From Phoma sp. XZ068 (lineage: Eukaryota > Ascomycota > Dothideomycetes > Pleosporales > Didymellaceae), in NCBI GenBank assembly GCA_004835665.1, contig RBKR01000016.1, positions 310,001 to 374,000 on the forward strand: a DNA stretch of 64,000 nucleotides, in the 5' to 3' direction. This document shows, in pieces, positions 24,606 to 35,974 of this stretch. The notes beneath the pieces are model-generated. The model did not search any database and had not been told where the DNA came from. It saw nothing but the letters and a program-made list of their open reading frames with translations. A program made the position numbers and the translations under genes. Each line of letters starts with the position of its first letter. Position 1 is the stretch's first letter.

Positions 24606-26994
24606 TCACCACAACTGGCAAGTGGGCTTCTTGTCCTTACATTGGAAACTTTCCCTAAACTCGCGACTGTTGGCCATTGTGCCCAAAATGCGTGCCCATT
24701 TGGGTGCATGAGGGTCAGTGTAAATTCTATTGATTGCGTTCTCCTTGCGCGATTTTCCACACCACCAGTTCGAGTAAGTGACAAAGAAAAGCTGGTCCTG
24801 TGTGAAGTGCTCGAGGCCTGGAAGATCCTGGTTTGGCTTCTTGTGGGATCGTCGCTTCCAAGCTTGGTAAGACGCAGATAGACCACCAGCATCAGCAATA
24901 TTCTCGCCTAATGTGAGACGTCCGTTGACGTGGAGGGGCTTGTCGTCGATGCCAGGGACGGTGAAGTTGGCATACTGGTGGACGAAGCATTCTGCACGCT
25001 CCTTAAACGCGTCAACTGTAGCGTTGCTCCACCAGTCTGTGTAGTTGCCATCCTGGTTGTAGTGGCGGCCTGTGGAGTCGAAAGCGTGGCTGAGTTCGTG
25101 ACCAGCCACGGAACCAAACGCTCCGTACGACATATATGCGGGTACATTAACATCAAAGACAGGGAATTGCATGATGCCAGCCGGGAAGACAATCTCATTG
25201 CCAGGAGGATTGTAATACGCATTCACAGTTGGCACAGTCATTCCCCATTGCTCACGGTCGACAGGCTTGCCAAGTGCTGACCATTCGTCGTCAACAACAA
25301 ATCGCCGGACAGCAAGAGCGTTCTGGAAGAAGGTGCTGGACGAGACATTGACAGAATCGTAGTACTTCTCAAGGCTGGGAGGGTCCATGATGTTCGGGCT
25401 CTTCGTGGGGTAGCCGATCTTTTGAATGATGTTGTGGACCTTGTTGATTGCCTGCTTGGTAGTAGCCTTGTCCATCCACTTTGTCGCTTGAAGCTTCCTT
25501 GCGAATTCAGTCTTGATGTCAGTAATAATGGTATCGCCGAACTTCTTAGCTTCGGCAGAGAAGGCCTTCTCGACAAAGAATCTGCTCAAAATCCAGCCTA
25601 CACCGTCATCAACATGGCCGACGCACTTGCGCCATCGCTCGGGTGTGGAGTCAGGGTCCTACAGATGATGAGAACAAACTGTATATATGGTTGTTTGAAG
25701 AAGTCACTGACCTTGCCTGCGAGCTCATTGATGAAGCGTCTGTAGGGTTTGACCTCGTCCGCATCAACATATCCTGAGAAGGACTGAACAGCTTTCCACA
25801 GGAAATAGTTTAATACCACCGAGCTGTCGGTCTCGCCGAGGATAAATGACAACTTCTTTTGATAGTCCGGTGCCATGACAATAACTCGATCAACACCAAC
25901 GTGCTTGGGAGCAAGCTCATGGAGTAGACCTTTCAAATCTATCTCTGGAGCAAGGTTGTTGGCGTTCTCCAGGCTCATTGGGTTGTAGTATTTGGTGACG
26001 TCCTCCCGATCCTCGGTACTGGGGGAAGCGGCCGCAAGCTTCTTTTCGAAATCGACGATCATAGAGAAAGAGTCTTCCTTTGCATCAGGATAGAGTGCAC
26101 TGAGTACTTTGACAGTAACATCACGGTACTTCTCGACCAGTTTTTCATCGTCGTAGCGCTCTTTGCTTGGCAGACCGAACGAGTAGGGTGCGGCAACAGA
26201 TACCACAACAGTGTCGGGGTCGCGGTCATCAGCACCGGTTCCTGTTGCGATGAGGCCAGTAACTCCGTACCTTGCGAGAAGGGATGCAGCATCGCCTTTT
26301 GGATAAACCTGCTTGATCTCTTCCAGAACTTTGAGTAGTGGTTTAGCGCCGAGGCCTTTAATCTTATTCTCATCGAGGCAGGCGTCATAAACAGCCTTCA
26401 TCTTGTCGAAGTTCTCCTCGTCAACAGATTTCTGCACAGCTTGCAGCTGCATTGGAGAAAAATATGAATGCTGCCCACATGCGGTCAGCCCCGGTTCAAA
26501 TCTTTGTTGTCGTCACACTCACCTGCGAGTCCTTGGGGTATGGTGCCTCCAGGATGTGACGCAGCAGTAATTCCGAATTCTCATTCATGATAGTGCCTGT
26601 AAATGCATCACCCTGATCAGGCCGCAGATCGTGCCGGTCTCGCCAACCACCACAGACAAGCTCCTCAAAGTCATTGCAAGGATCGAGCTCTTTGTAATTT
26701 GGCGAGAGGTTGTATAGGATCTCTGAAGCCGCATGGACACATGCAGGTGTCAAGCATAGCTTACTCTTAGTAGAATGTGTCACGGCTTTGCAATAAGATC
26801 AGTTCCACATTCCTGCTAGGACAGTGACTGACATTACCTTCGGGAACACTGCAATAGAGTATTCCGGCAGCGGCGGTGGCACCCAATACTTTCAGTGCTG
26901 TCTTCCTGCACGAGCTGTGTTGACGGCGTGGAGCTGGTTCCGCGCGCGCATCGACGTCGAAGCGTGGGATGAGCGGCGTCTTCTCGTCCGACAT
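24606..26994 (-). CDS. M13-family zinc metallopeptidase (neprilysin/ECE-like)
   Basis: Four exons: 26,838-26,994, 26,523-26,785, 25,712-26,470 and 24,606-25,658. The introns are 52, 52 and 53 nt and all junctions keep frame, giving 743 aa. A short basic cytosolic tail is followed by one hydrophobic segment (LKVLGATAAAGILYCSVPE, about 33-52), so it is a type II membrane or secreted protein. The M13 N-terminal block CLTPACVHAASEIL...PCNDFEELVCGGW follows. The active site reads GHELSHAFD (zinc ligands His580 and His584, catalytic Glu581), with the third ligand in ENIADAGG (Glu645; Asp649). NAYYNP and the C-terminal C-x-x-W end (CQLW) are also present. All key residues are intact, so an active endopeptidase acting outside the cytosol on small peptides is expected. 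Fungal substrates are unknown. Confidence 0.93.
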
Positions 26995-27416
26995 GGTGTT
27001 CTAATTGGAGAGCAGTTGAATTGGTGAGTCTGATGATGCCAGCCTGCTGAGCACCGAGTTTGATGGTAAAGACGTTGACGGAAGAGCGGAGGTTGGGATG
27101 AGGAGACAACAATGATGACGCTAGGCTGCAGCCCGTGCGGAGATCATCTGGGGTGCATGGGCGGAATGCAAGGGGCTGGTTGCAGCCACCGGCACCATCC
27201 GTCAACCACACAATCATCACCTGTCCCACGGCCTTCCACAAAGTCAATTCCATGTTGGTATTCTTTTCATTTATTGTCTTGACAACTAGGGTTAATATCA
27301 GTACAGTCGACCACGCCCAGGATGACGTCATTGGACAAAGGTTTGAGATCAACCGAAGACAGTCTGTCGATGGAACATGAATATTAGTGTGTATTATGGA
27401 TTCTATTGCGGGTTCC
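26995..27416. other. Intergenic, M13 gene promoter side
   Basis: About 420 bp between the M13 gene start and the 3' end of the DUF1275 gene; both are transcribed leftward. No gene or clear motif was seen. Confidence 0.5.
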
Positions 27417-28308
27417 TTATTTTGCAATAGCCTTCTTCTGCTTCCAGAAGAACCACGCCACAGTCATTATAACTTTGATACCAACTGCGATCCATAAACC
27501 ACCCTTGAAGCCAGCATCTGATTTTGTGAGGAAAGCACCAGAAATTGCGCCGCACAAAAGAAGAACGGCGCCGAGAAAGCGGCGGTTTCGATCAGCGTTC
27601 TGACCAAGCGGCGCGGTAAAGAGCTGTGCATCGCTCATCAGATCGCAGTATAAACTCGTCAGAACCACGGTTGGCATCGCACTGTACTTCAGCGCACGAC
27701 TGGCCACAATCTGGCCAGCGCTCTGGAAAGCCAGGATCGTGATCGCAGCAAAGTCGGACCCCGGGAAGGTGGACGACATGGTGAACGTCAAGAACTCGGA
27801 ATCATTTTGAGTTATAACAACGGGTGGATGGTTGGGTATGACCGGAATCGTAGTAAGAATGGCGACAATAGCGATCAGGCATGCCTGGATGGCGAAGGAG
27901 GAGACCAACACCCATCTCTTCTGAGGACCGAAGAATCGATGGAGGGTGGAGAAAAATAGTGCTCCAAGCGCAAAGCACACGATTGCTGCCAAAGACTTCG
28001 CCCAAGAGTAACGAGGCGCTGAGTCCGGTTGTCCGTTAACACCAAGACCCACGAAGATTGTGTTGCCTGGACGGTATCAGTCGGCAACGCTCATAGACTC
28101 GATAGGTTATCCACTGACCTGTCTGCATACTGACAAAGCATGCATACATGTTGAACGCCATGCTGTCGATGAGACCTGAGCAATAAAAGCAACCCAAGAG
28201 GATTAAATCCGCCCATTTTGCATCGATCTCAGCATCAAGTCGTTGTCGGACTTGCGACTTTGCATGTGGCTTCTCCAAGGTATCATCCATTTCGTTATCC
28301 AAGGTCAT
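27417..28308 (-). CDS. DUF1275 (YoaK-like) membrane protein
   Basis: Two exons, 28,119-28,308 and 27,417-28,066, joined over a 52-nt intron (GTCAGT...TCCAG); the product is 279 aa. The start is the ATG at 28,308 (MTLDNEMDD). Family blocks are visible: ADLILLGCFYCSGLIDSMAF in the first membrane span, then MQTGNTIFVGLG across the splice, and MPTVVLTSLYCDLMSD near the C-terminal third. Hydrophobic spans at AAIVCFALGALFF, WVLVSSFAIQACLIAIVAIL, FLGAVLLLCGAISGAFL and GLWIAVGIKVIMTVAWFF give about six membrane passes. The C-terminus is basic (KQKKAIAK). DUF1275 proteins are bacterial and fungal membrane proteins without an established substrate, so no transport role is claimed. Confidence 0.9.
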
Positions 28309-29167
28309 GGTGTTAAAGATTCGCACAGTTGCTCTCTATTCCACCTTGGAAAAGGACGACTCACCTGGCTTTGTACCATCGCCATGATGATTCACATCAG
28401 CCACGGCCCCGAAAATTTTCAGCCACATCAAACCAAAAACATCACAAGCCGTGTGCCCCTACCGGATTGCGCCACTTGCGTGGGAGGACGGCGATATCGC
28501 GATACGCGCTAATTGGTGCGTCATGCGCAAGTGTTGCGCCGCCCGCGGAAACCGGCAGCGATAGCTTCAACATCGTGGGCAACGAAACATAGCGCAATCT
28601 CGTTAATCCAGCTTGATGCGCAAGCACGAATGATTTGGCTCTGCAAGAATACCCTTGATGCAAGTTATTTATTCTCGTCTCTGTGACAGTGAAGTTTTGG
28701 AGCAGAATTAAACCCGAGAGCTCCTTTTGTAGCAATACAAGTTTGCCCGACGGATAACTGAACGTTGCGGTGGACAAAAAGCTTCCCGAAGCATTGACAG
28801 CAGCATGCACCAAATAGTGCTTATCAAGAAAAAAAAAAGATGTCGATTATACAGTTTTTGGTTGCAGACCTGAGTACGGTAGATGTAGACTGAGCTTGAC
28901 AGGTCTGCCCAACATAGAGGTCTCCAGTGCCAACTACAATACTTGAGCCTGTAATCATATGAGGCAGGTACACCCCACGTTACAGGAGGTAGTCATGTCA
29001 TGCCTGCCGTCTGTCTTTTACTCTACGCTCCTGAGCCTCTCTGCCGCATGGGAGGATGCAATACGCAAGTGCTGCATCAAATCGAGCACGGACGTGTTTT
29101 GCCCTATTCAAAACAAACAGCCAGAACGCTTGGTACTTCATCTTATCTGTATAGCCATATCAAAACC
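28309..29167. other. Intergenic, no gene recognised
   Basis: About 860 bp. A minus-strand frame at 28,442-28,813 has no domain-like features and probably lies in the DUF1275 gene promoter region. A plus-strand frame from 28,959 runs antisense into the GH43 gene. An A-rich run is present at about 28,829-28,838. Confidence 0.5.
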
Positions 29168-30347
29168 CTACTCTCCAGAAGGACCAGTAATGGTAGTGCC
29201 CAAGTTTCCAGGAGTGCCGAAGTTCGGTGTTCCATCTGAGTTCCAGTTGACCTTTTGCGCCATTGTGTATCGATTGCCATCGCAAGCTCCTGCGCTGTTA
29301 GCAGTGGCATGGTACACGTTCCAGATCTCCTTGCCGTCGGGGCTGGTGAAGAATCTCCACTTAGTCAGTATGATCTCAAGCACCATATGGTCTGCAATGC
29401 TTACCCATTATGTCCAGGTCCATAGTTGGAGTTGGCGCTGGTCAGAACCGGGCCAGACTTGGCCCAGCTGCCGCTCAAAGATGGGTCACCATTTCCGTTC
29501 CAAGTGAGAAGACCCAGGCTGTATTGTGCAGTCCAGCAGTAGCTTGCAGAGTAGGCGAGATAGGTCTTGCCGCCGTGATACATGGCAGCAGGGCCTTCCA
29601 TGACGGGTGCACCGTTCTTCTCCCAGCTCTGGGTGGGCTGCGAGAGAACCTTGGTGGCGCCAATCTTTCCAGGTGAAGTAAGCGGTGCTATGCAGAGCGA
29701 CTGAAGGCTGTTGGACATACAGGACCAGACAAAGTAGTTTCCCCAGGAGCTGAAGCGGACGATGCTGCCATCAATGCCCCAGGTAGTGGTCAAGGTTGCG
29801 AAGTACGAGTAGGATTGGAAGGGATCGGCCCCACCTACGATACCATAAGCTTAAAAGATATCACGTGTAAGGTTCAAGTTTACCCTTGAGCACATGGGGA
29901 CGCTGAAGGTCCAAATTTGCGCTACTGCCAGCCGTGTAGTAGATGTACCACAAGCCATCGAGGTAATGGAGTTCAGGCTATGCCACATCGTTAGTATGGA
30001 CAGATTATCCTCGAAATAATCCTTACAGCCCACATATTGGCATTTCTAGATTTAGTTAGTCCTGGCTCTTTCCTGGGTGCTTGAGCGTCTGCTGTGAACA
30101 CGTACCTGTTGGTGTTGGTGTCCGTCCAGACAGTCTTCTTCTCCCCTGTTTTCAGACCCTCCAGTGTCTTAGCTCTGGTGATTTGAAGGTTAGTCCATGT
30201 CGTTGTCATGAGATAGTAGTATCCTCCTGTCCAGACAATGTGGGGATCAGAGCCATCGGTCTTCTTGAGTGGGTTCGAGAAGCCTGCTGCGCTGACGAGG
30301 GAAGAAACGGCAAGCACATAAGTGCTGAGAGTCTTCAAGAACTTCAT
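29168..30347 (-). CDS. Secreted GH43 arabinan hydrolase (alpha-L-arabinofuranosidase-like)
   Basis: Five exons: 30,106-30,347, 30,027-30,045, 29,884-29,977, 29,405-29,834 and 29,168-29,354. Introns are 45-60 nt with CTAAC or CTGAC branch words. The product is 323 aa. The second exon is only 19 nt, coding for NANMWA, which with the next exon (PELHYLDG) restores the conserved WAPELHY block. A signal peptide is clear (MKFLKTLSTYVLAVSSLVSA). GH43 catalytic residues are readable: base Asp34 in GSDPHIV, pKa-modulating Asp140 in WGIDG, acid Glu198 in MEGPAAM. The family is a five-bladed beta-propeller; the arrangement resembles exo-1,5-arabinofuranosidases, so plant cell-wall arabinan is the likely substrate. 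The exact linkage specificity is inferred. Confidence 0.92.
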
Positions 30348-30931
30348 AATGCAAGCTGTCAGCTGATAACTTTTACTTGCATAACCTCCAAACTACTCAG
30401 GAAGAGCAGTCGTCCCTTTCTTATTTGGTTGGCTGGTTACTGCACTTCGGCGTTTGGCCGATCTGCAAAATGTAAGTATACTACCCGATTGTAATCGCAT
30501 TTCGCCATAAAGACCGAGTCACACAGTCCACGAATTGCGTTGCCGTAACATACGATACCAAGATAATTAGATTGATGGAGTAGTACCATGGGGAAAACGT
30601 TTCACGAAAGGCAGCCACAAAATGCTCCGATTGGTGCAATTTGCTAGGGAATACCCAATGTGTATTCTCCCGCCCCACAAAGAAGGTCCGTTCTGGTACA
30701 AGTTGGAATGACCATGCATGGGCCTTATTGAGTAGTGAAGCTTGTTTTGTATAAGGGAGAGGAGTGAATTCTAGATTTGCTAGGTACGCCTCCGAAATTC
30801 TGCCTATTCGAAGGAAAACTAAGTCCATATGTATTGACACCTTTCACCAGCAGTCGTTGGGCCCCTGAAGTCTGGACATGTCCTCGAAAATCGAGATCCA
30901 TACACAGATTTTCCGGAGTGCTCGATCTTCT
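30348..30931. other. Intergenic, no gene recognised
   Basis: About 580 bp between the GH43 start and the SDR stop. A minus-strand frame (30,481-30,840) has no domain-like content. The region should hold the GH43 promoter; no obvious TATA element was picked out. Confidence 0.45.
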
Positions 30932-31831
30932 TCACCCATTGACGCTCGCGCTCTTGGGCATCCCGATCCCAACTGCCGCGGTGGAACCAGCATCGACAGG
31001 TAGAATTGCTCCTGTAATCCATCTAGCGTGGTCGCTTGCGAGGAAAGTCACTGCACAAGCGGCATCCCACCCATTTCCTTCTGTGCCAAGTAGACTTCGC
31101 TTTCGACGAGCTTCGCGAGCCTCATCGCTCATGCCGCCCGCGTACATCATAGGCGTATAAAGCATCTATCATCACATCAGAAAATATACTAAACGTTAGA
31201 TAATAATACTGACTCCAGGGCAAACGCAATTGACACGAATGCCATCTAGTGCATGATGCGCTGCCATTGCTCTCGTCATATTCACCACAGCACCTTTGCT
31301 CGTCGGATAGAGCAAGTGGGGTGTCCCTCCTTTCAGACCTGCTACCGAGCCCATATTGACGATGCTACCTCTGATCTCGCCATTGTTCTTCTGCATAGCT
31401 GGTATGCAGTACTTCGCCATCTGTACCATGCTGCTGACATTGATCTCGAGGCCTTTCGCCCAGGCTTCCATATCGACGTCGACGGCAGTTCCTGCTGCTC
31501 CTCCAATACCAACGTTGTTGACCAAGATGTCCAGTCTCCCAAACTCTTTTATAGCTGTCTCAACAGCGATTTCACAGTCCGCAGCGTTGGTGACGTCGGA
31601 TTTAAGAGGTATCACTCTTGCCCTGTGGGTTCTAGTAGAAGACATTTCGGCTGTTTTCTGAGCCCACTCTAAGTTGAGGTCCAGACATAGCACGTTGCAA
31701 CCTTCCTCGGCGAGCATGATAGATATGGCTCGTCCATTCCCGATTCCCTCTCCTGCGCAGCCTGCACCCGTCACAATGGCAACCTTGCCCTCGAGCCCAC
31801 GTGATGGCGGATGGGACGGAATATGTGCCAT
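30932..31831 (-). CDS. Short-chain dehydrogenase/reductase (SDR)
   Basis: Two exons, 31,214-31,831 and 30,932-31,165, joined over a 48-nt intron (GTCAGT, branch CTAAC, ATAG); the product is 283 aa. A classical SDR fold is visible: the cofactor motif near residues 21-32 (TGAGCAGEGIGNG, with a small insertion compared with the usual TGxxxGxG), Asp51 after the second strand, NNVGIG at 105-110, and catalytic Ser162, Tyr175 and Lys179 (YPTSK). The C-terminal block ITGAILPVDAGSTA is also typical. It acts on an unknown alcohol or ketone with NAD(P)H in the cytosol. It is divergent from the hydrolase gene at 32,261, with a shared 430-bp promoter region, and both lie next to a dead MFS transporter, suggesting a former catabolic or biosynthetic module. 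Confidence 0.93.
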
Positions 31832-32260
31832 GATACTTGTTCAATGTTTGTGGAACTGCGGGCAGGAACTGTTGATGTGCTTGACCACTTTCTCGAAAGG
31901 CCGGTTATCCTCATTGAGAAAGCCGAGGGGCGCTACTCTGCACAAAGGCTCCCGAGGTCTTCAGCGCCTACCTGGGTACGTGCGCTGATCAGCACGAGCT
32001 TGATGATTGGCGCAGCGTTCGGCGACAATGCCAGGCGGGACCATCCCCTCTTCTGACGACGCGATGATACCTTGGTATGTTGTGCCTCGGTACATGCGCG
32101 GGGTCGGCGCTAATTGAGGGGCAGTGAAAGGTAGCTTCGCCGTTATATTAGCGCTGCAAGAGTGTCTGAGTACCTTGTATCTCAGCCCCAACAACCTCGC
32201 AGGTCGCAGGAGTAACGTTCCAATTTCTTTGCAATACCGAAGCTGAAGCATTTCGATATC
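31832..32260. promoter_or_regulatory. Shared promoter region between SDR and hydrolase
   Basis: The two genes start back to back and are separated only by these 429 bp, so both promoters must lie here. No binding site could be named with confidence. Co-regulation is inference from the divergent layout. Confidence 0.5.
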
Positions 32261-33337
32261 ATGACTCTGGACTTCTCGCAGTATGGCGGCCCTTCGGATG
32301 AGTGGCTAGCGATTGAGAAGACGTTGCCAGCCTTGACATTTGACACAGCCATAGACCCTATCGTCCTCAGAGATGCCGTCAACAAAGAACGAGAGGAGAG
32401 AACAGCTGCTGGAATGAAGTTTCTGGCGCCGCATGTCCATATAGCTGACTACACCATTCCAACACGCGACGGTTCGACGATTGAAGCCCGTAGCTACCGC
32501 TCCGTCAAGCGGGACAAATCAGAGAACCTCCCTGTATATATCTACTTCCATGGAGGTGGCTTCATCTTCGGCAGTATAGCCAGTGAGGACTTTGTCTGTG
32601 CTCAGACCGCCATCAACATTGGAGTACTTGTCATAAATGTCAACTACCGGCACACTCCAGAACACGTCTTCCCTACTGCTTGGTACGATTCCCAGGATGC
32701 ATTTGCCTGGGTACACCAGAACATCGTTGAGCTCAACGGTGATCCAACAAAAGTCTTAGTGGGCGGAGTGTCAGCGGGTGGACAGCTGGCGGCGTCTCTC
32801 ACGCTGGAAAAACATCTCGGAAGAAGTGAGGTCATGAAGGGCCTTCCAGAACTTGCCGGACAGGTCTTGATCATCCCCTGCTTAGCAAGTCCTTATACAT
32901 ACGATGCGGGTCCTGGCAGGAAACTAGTTCCTAACCAATCATCCTATATCGAGAACGAGCATGCACCAATATTGCCAAAGACGACGATGGAGTTCTTCAC
33001 CACGCTGCTGAAGTCACCTAATAAGCCAGACTTGAAAGACACAAAGGTCAATATCGTGAACGCGACAAAGGAGGAGGTTAGTGGTCTGCCTCCTACTGTC
33101 TTTGGTATTGCCGGCTTGGATCCTTTGCGTGACGAGGCTTTACTGTATGCAAAGCAGCTAGCCGAGGCGAACGTGCCAACGGAGATCAGGCTGTTCAAAG
33201 GTGTGCCGCATGGCCATAGGCGGTTCGGTAAAGCGCTGAAGGCCTCCGATCATTGGGATGAGTGTGTCGACGAGGGCATCCTGTGGGCATTGTCCAAGCC
33301 TCAAGCGACAGGAAAGTTCGATGTAAAACTTCCTTGA
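32261..33337 (+). CDS. Alpha/beta-hydrolase fold-3 esterase (HSL-like)
   Basis: A single exon of 358 aa. The oxyanion motif HGGGF (97-101) is followed by the nucleophile elbow GGVSAGGQ with Ser171, the acid Asp287 in GLDPLRDE and the base His at 317 (VPHGH). NYRHTPEHVFPTAWYD is the conserved block of the hormone-sensitive-lipase/acetyl-hydrolase group. There is no signal peptide, so it is likely an intracellular esterase or lactone hydrolase on a small substrate. All triad residues are present. It is divergent from the SDR and upstream of the MFS pseudogene; hydrolase plus SDR plus exporter is a common set in fungal metabolic clusters. Confidence 0.93.
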   Translation: MTLDFSQYGGPSDEWLAIEKTLPALTFDTAIDPIVLRDAVNKEREERTAAGMKFLAPHVHIADYTIPTRDGSTIEARSYRSVKRDKSENLPVYIYFHGGGFIFGSIASEDFVCAQTAINIGVLVINVNYRHTPEHVFPTAWYDSQDAFAWVHQNIVELNGDPTKVLVGGVSAGGQLAASLTLEKHLGRSEVMKGLPELAGQVLIIPCLASPYTYDAGPGRKLVPNQSSYIENEHAPILPKTTMEFFTTLLKSPNKPDLKDTKVNIVNATKEEVSGLPPTVFGIAGLDPLRDEALLYAKQLAEANVPTEIRLFKGVPHGHRRFGKALKASDHWDECVDEGILWALSKPQATGKFDVKLP

Positions 33338-33960
33338 GTTCCTAGAAGCATAGGTAGCAGGTCTACACTTACCTTTCGATTACACACAATTCACTCTGTT
33401 GTCAGCCTTGGAAGCTCTGGCCCTGTCGCGTTCCTACGAACAACATGCGCGGCTGCGGTCCATTAGATCATGATCCAAACTGATGAACAACCACGCGTAG
33501 ATATTTGGCGGAGTGAGTTGTACTTAATTGCTGTTGCTGCAGATGTTTGGCGTTGTCTGTCGTAGGAGGTGCTTTTTACCGCTAAAGATCCCGCCGGAAC
33601 TCGATGCCAAGATCTCATTTGGTTTAACACAGTTCGCTCGATCTGTGAATGCCTAGGTATCTCCAGCTCCACCAATTTCCTATCGTGAAGATCGAAACCA
33701 CGATCATCTAGAGCCCCACACTAGCCCACCTAGTACGGGTGCTGGGGTATAATCCCGATGGAGGATCAACACAATGCCAGATCTTTAGTTCTTCCACGGT
33801 TGACGTCTCGTCACACTTCTGTATGCGCCCGGTGTCTCAACCGAGCTCAAGGTGCGCAAGATGATTCTGCAGGAGGGCGGCTGCTCTTGAGCAGACAAGC
33901 TCTCTTACTCATTTTGCTTCCTCCAAACTCAGTCATCATCCCATAAGGGCCAGTCGCTAT
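33338..33960. other. Intergenic, no gene recognised
   Basis: About 620 bp between the hydrolase stop and the first recognisable MFS-like sequence. Short frames only. The last 200 bp could be leader or a ruined first exon of the transporter pseudogene. Confidence 0.45.
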
Positions 33961-35216
33961 GTCGACCCCGAGAAGACGTCGCCTCTGGAAGAAGCGCAGG
34001 CAGGATTACCACCAAGAGAGCCGGGTTGCAACGTACCATTGAAGTGACTCAGGACCGTCATACTGCTCTTGATTGGGAAAGATCAGACGATCCTCTCAAC
34101 CCGCAGAACTGGCCTCTTGTGCGGCGATGATTCCAGACGTACACGATCTCAGGTGGAGCTCTGGTAGAGACATTTGCGTCTTCTGTCTTCACGCCTGGCA
34201 TCAAACCCACATCGGCTGAATTTGACTCTCCTGTCATCATCGCAACGTTGGCAATCTCCATCTAACAACTTGGTCTGGCTATTGGTGGACCCTTCGCAGC
34301 TCCGCTCTCTGAAAGCTTCGGTAGGAAGCCAGTCGTGTTCATTAGCTTACCAGCCTTCGCACTCTTTATCTTGGGCACTGGATTTGCAAATAACATTGCT
34401 AACCTTGTTGTCCTTCGATGCTTTGCGGGCTTTTTTGCCGCACCAAGTCTGAGCATGGGATCTGGGACGCTCAGCGATCTGTAGCAGCCAGAGACGTGGT
34501 CAAGTCCAGTATCGATGTATGTCGCGGCACCATTTTTCGGGTAAGTATTGCAATATGTTATACGGCCTGTAGATGCTTACAGTCGCGGTCCAGCTATAGG
34601 TCCTCTCCTTGGGGCCGTGGTTACGCATACCGTTGGCTGTGAGAAGTGGTACCTATAGCGCGTTTGCGAAGCAGTACAGAACGACGCACCCGCGCCTACT
34701 TTTGCAATATCTCGGCTTAAGCCTGAGCAGCGCCTACCTCTAGCGATGGTTGGAGGACCTTGCATCACTGTTGGTTTGTTCATGTAAGACCGCACCATTC
34801 TTACCGCACCATTCCTACACGGGCGTTAATCCAGACTGACACATTACAGATGCGGATGGACAACCGCATACGGCATGCATTGGGTCGCGCCAACAATAGC
34901 CGAGGCTTGTTTCGGGTCTGGGAACATGCTTGTCTTCATGGATTGCATGATGTACATCACTGATACCTACGGCCCCCTCTATAGCGCGACTGCAATGGCT
35001 TCAAACGCCGTCGTAAGGTACACCTCGGGAAGTACATTCCCACTCTTCGCTACACAAATGTTTCGTGGGCTGGGACCACAATGGGCATGCACGCTGTTAG
35101 GATGTCTAAGTAAAATGGGTTCTTGTATCCCATTTGTACTCGCAAAGTTCAGACCAGGTCTGCGAGATAGGAGTGGTAACAAGCGGGGACGGTTGAGGCA
35201 AGGCTGTGATGACTGA
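33961..35216 (+). pseudogene. MFS multidrug/polyamine-type transporter pseudogene
   Basis: From about 34,040 the plus strand reads as a DHA1-type MFS transporter: SDDPLNPQNWPL, then LAIGGPFAAPLSESFGRKPVVF (motif A region), FAGFFAAPSLSMGSGTLSDL, PAIGPLLGAVV, and in the last part YGMHWVAPTIAEACFGSGNM and YITDTYGPLYSATAMASNAVVR. Two introns fit, 34,541-34,582 and 34,784-34,849. The frame is broken by four in-frame stops: TGA 34,128, TAA 34,263, TAG 34,482 and TAG 34,656. The first and third sit where Trp is usual in the family (NWPLxRRW; SDxW), so they fit G-to-A changes. Parts of the middle loop and of the C-terminal helices are missing or unrecognisable. It is a dead gene, next to the intact SDR and hydrolase. 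Confidence 0.88.
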
Positions 35217-35974
35217 GGCCACCAAAGCAATTCAAAGCACCAGAGGGCATGCTGTTGATCATATTATGTTATATGGGATACTCAGTGCTCTATGAAAAAG
35301 TCCAGCACACTTGCTGATAGATTCTTGTGTGCTATCATTTGCCTTCTGTTCTCCTTTATCCTCAGGCCGCAACACCATGCCTCGTGAGTGTACCGGAGTA
35401 TAGCTTCAGCAAGCTCCCCTTAGTCACTATTCGTACCCATGATCAGTAGCAGCCTTTCTCTTCTCCTCCGTCCCCTTCCCGTTCCCTTATGAATCTTGCT
35501 TGAACTTTCTGTGGACTTTTCTTCCGTACCTGCTGACACCTGGCTAGGAATACCAGAGTGTGGTTTTCAATATCATGCTTCTTAAGTCTCGCGCTATTGT
35601 AAACGTCAGCTTGAAACAAAACAGGTAATTCCAGTCCATCCCAGGACTAAAGCTCTCGGGCAGATTGGGAACCTCATGGAAGACGAAGGTCGAACAGCGC
35701 CGGCATAGTTATAGCCTGGTCGTAATTCGATGTCGCCAGGCGCGGAGGTTCGTTCGAGGCAACACCTACTACACCGCCCGCATGCCCAGAGTCGTGCGTA
35801 CCCAAAATCGGATGGATAGTTCATCTGTCGCCAAAACCTTGCCCGACTTTGCTGATCTTCAACAATGCCGTTGATAAGTACATACATCCTTCGTGTGATA
35901 CTGTTGATTGGGTAACCGAACACTTTGCCTCCACAGAAAGAACACTGGCCGAGATTTCGATTAATGAGCGGAAA
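35217..35974. other. Intergenic, no gene recognised
   Basis: About 760 bp between the MFS relic and the F-box gene stop. Short frames on both strands only; none shows a family signature. Confidence 0.45.

Noticed and set aside
28442..28813. 123-codon minus-strand frame
   Set aside because: No recognisable domain or consistent composition; most likely intergenic.
30481..30840. 119-codon minus-strand frame between GH43 and SDR
   Set aside because: No domain, signal peptide or splice partner; probably chance in the GH43 promoter region.
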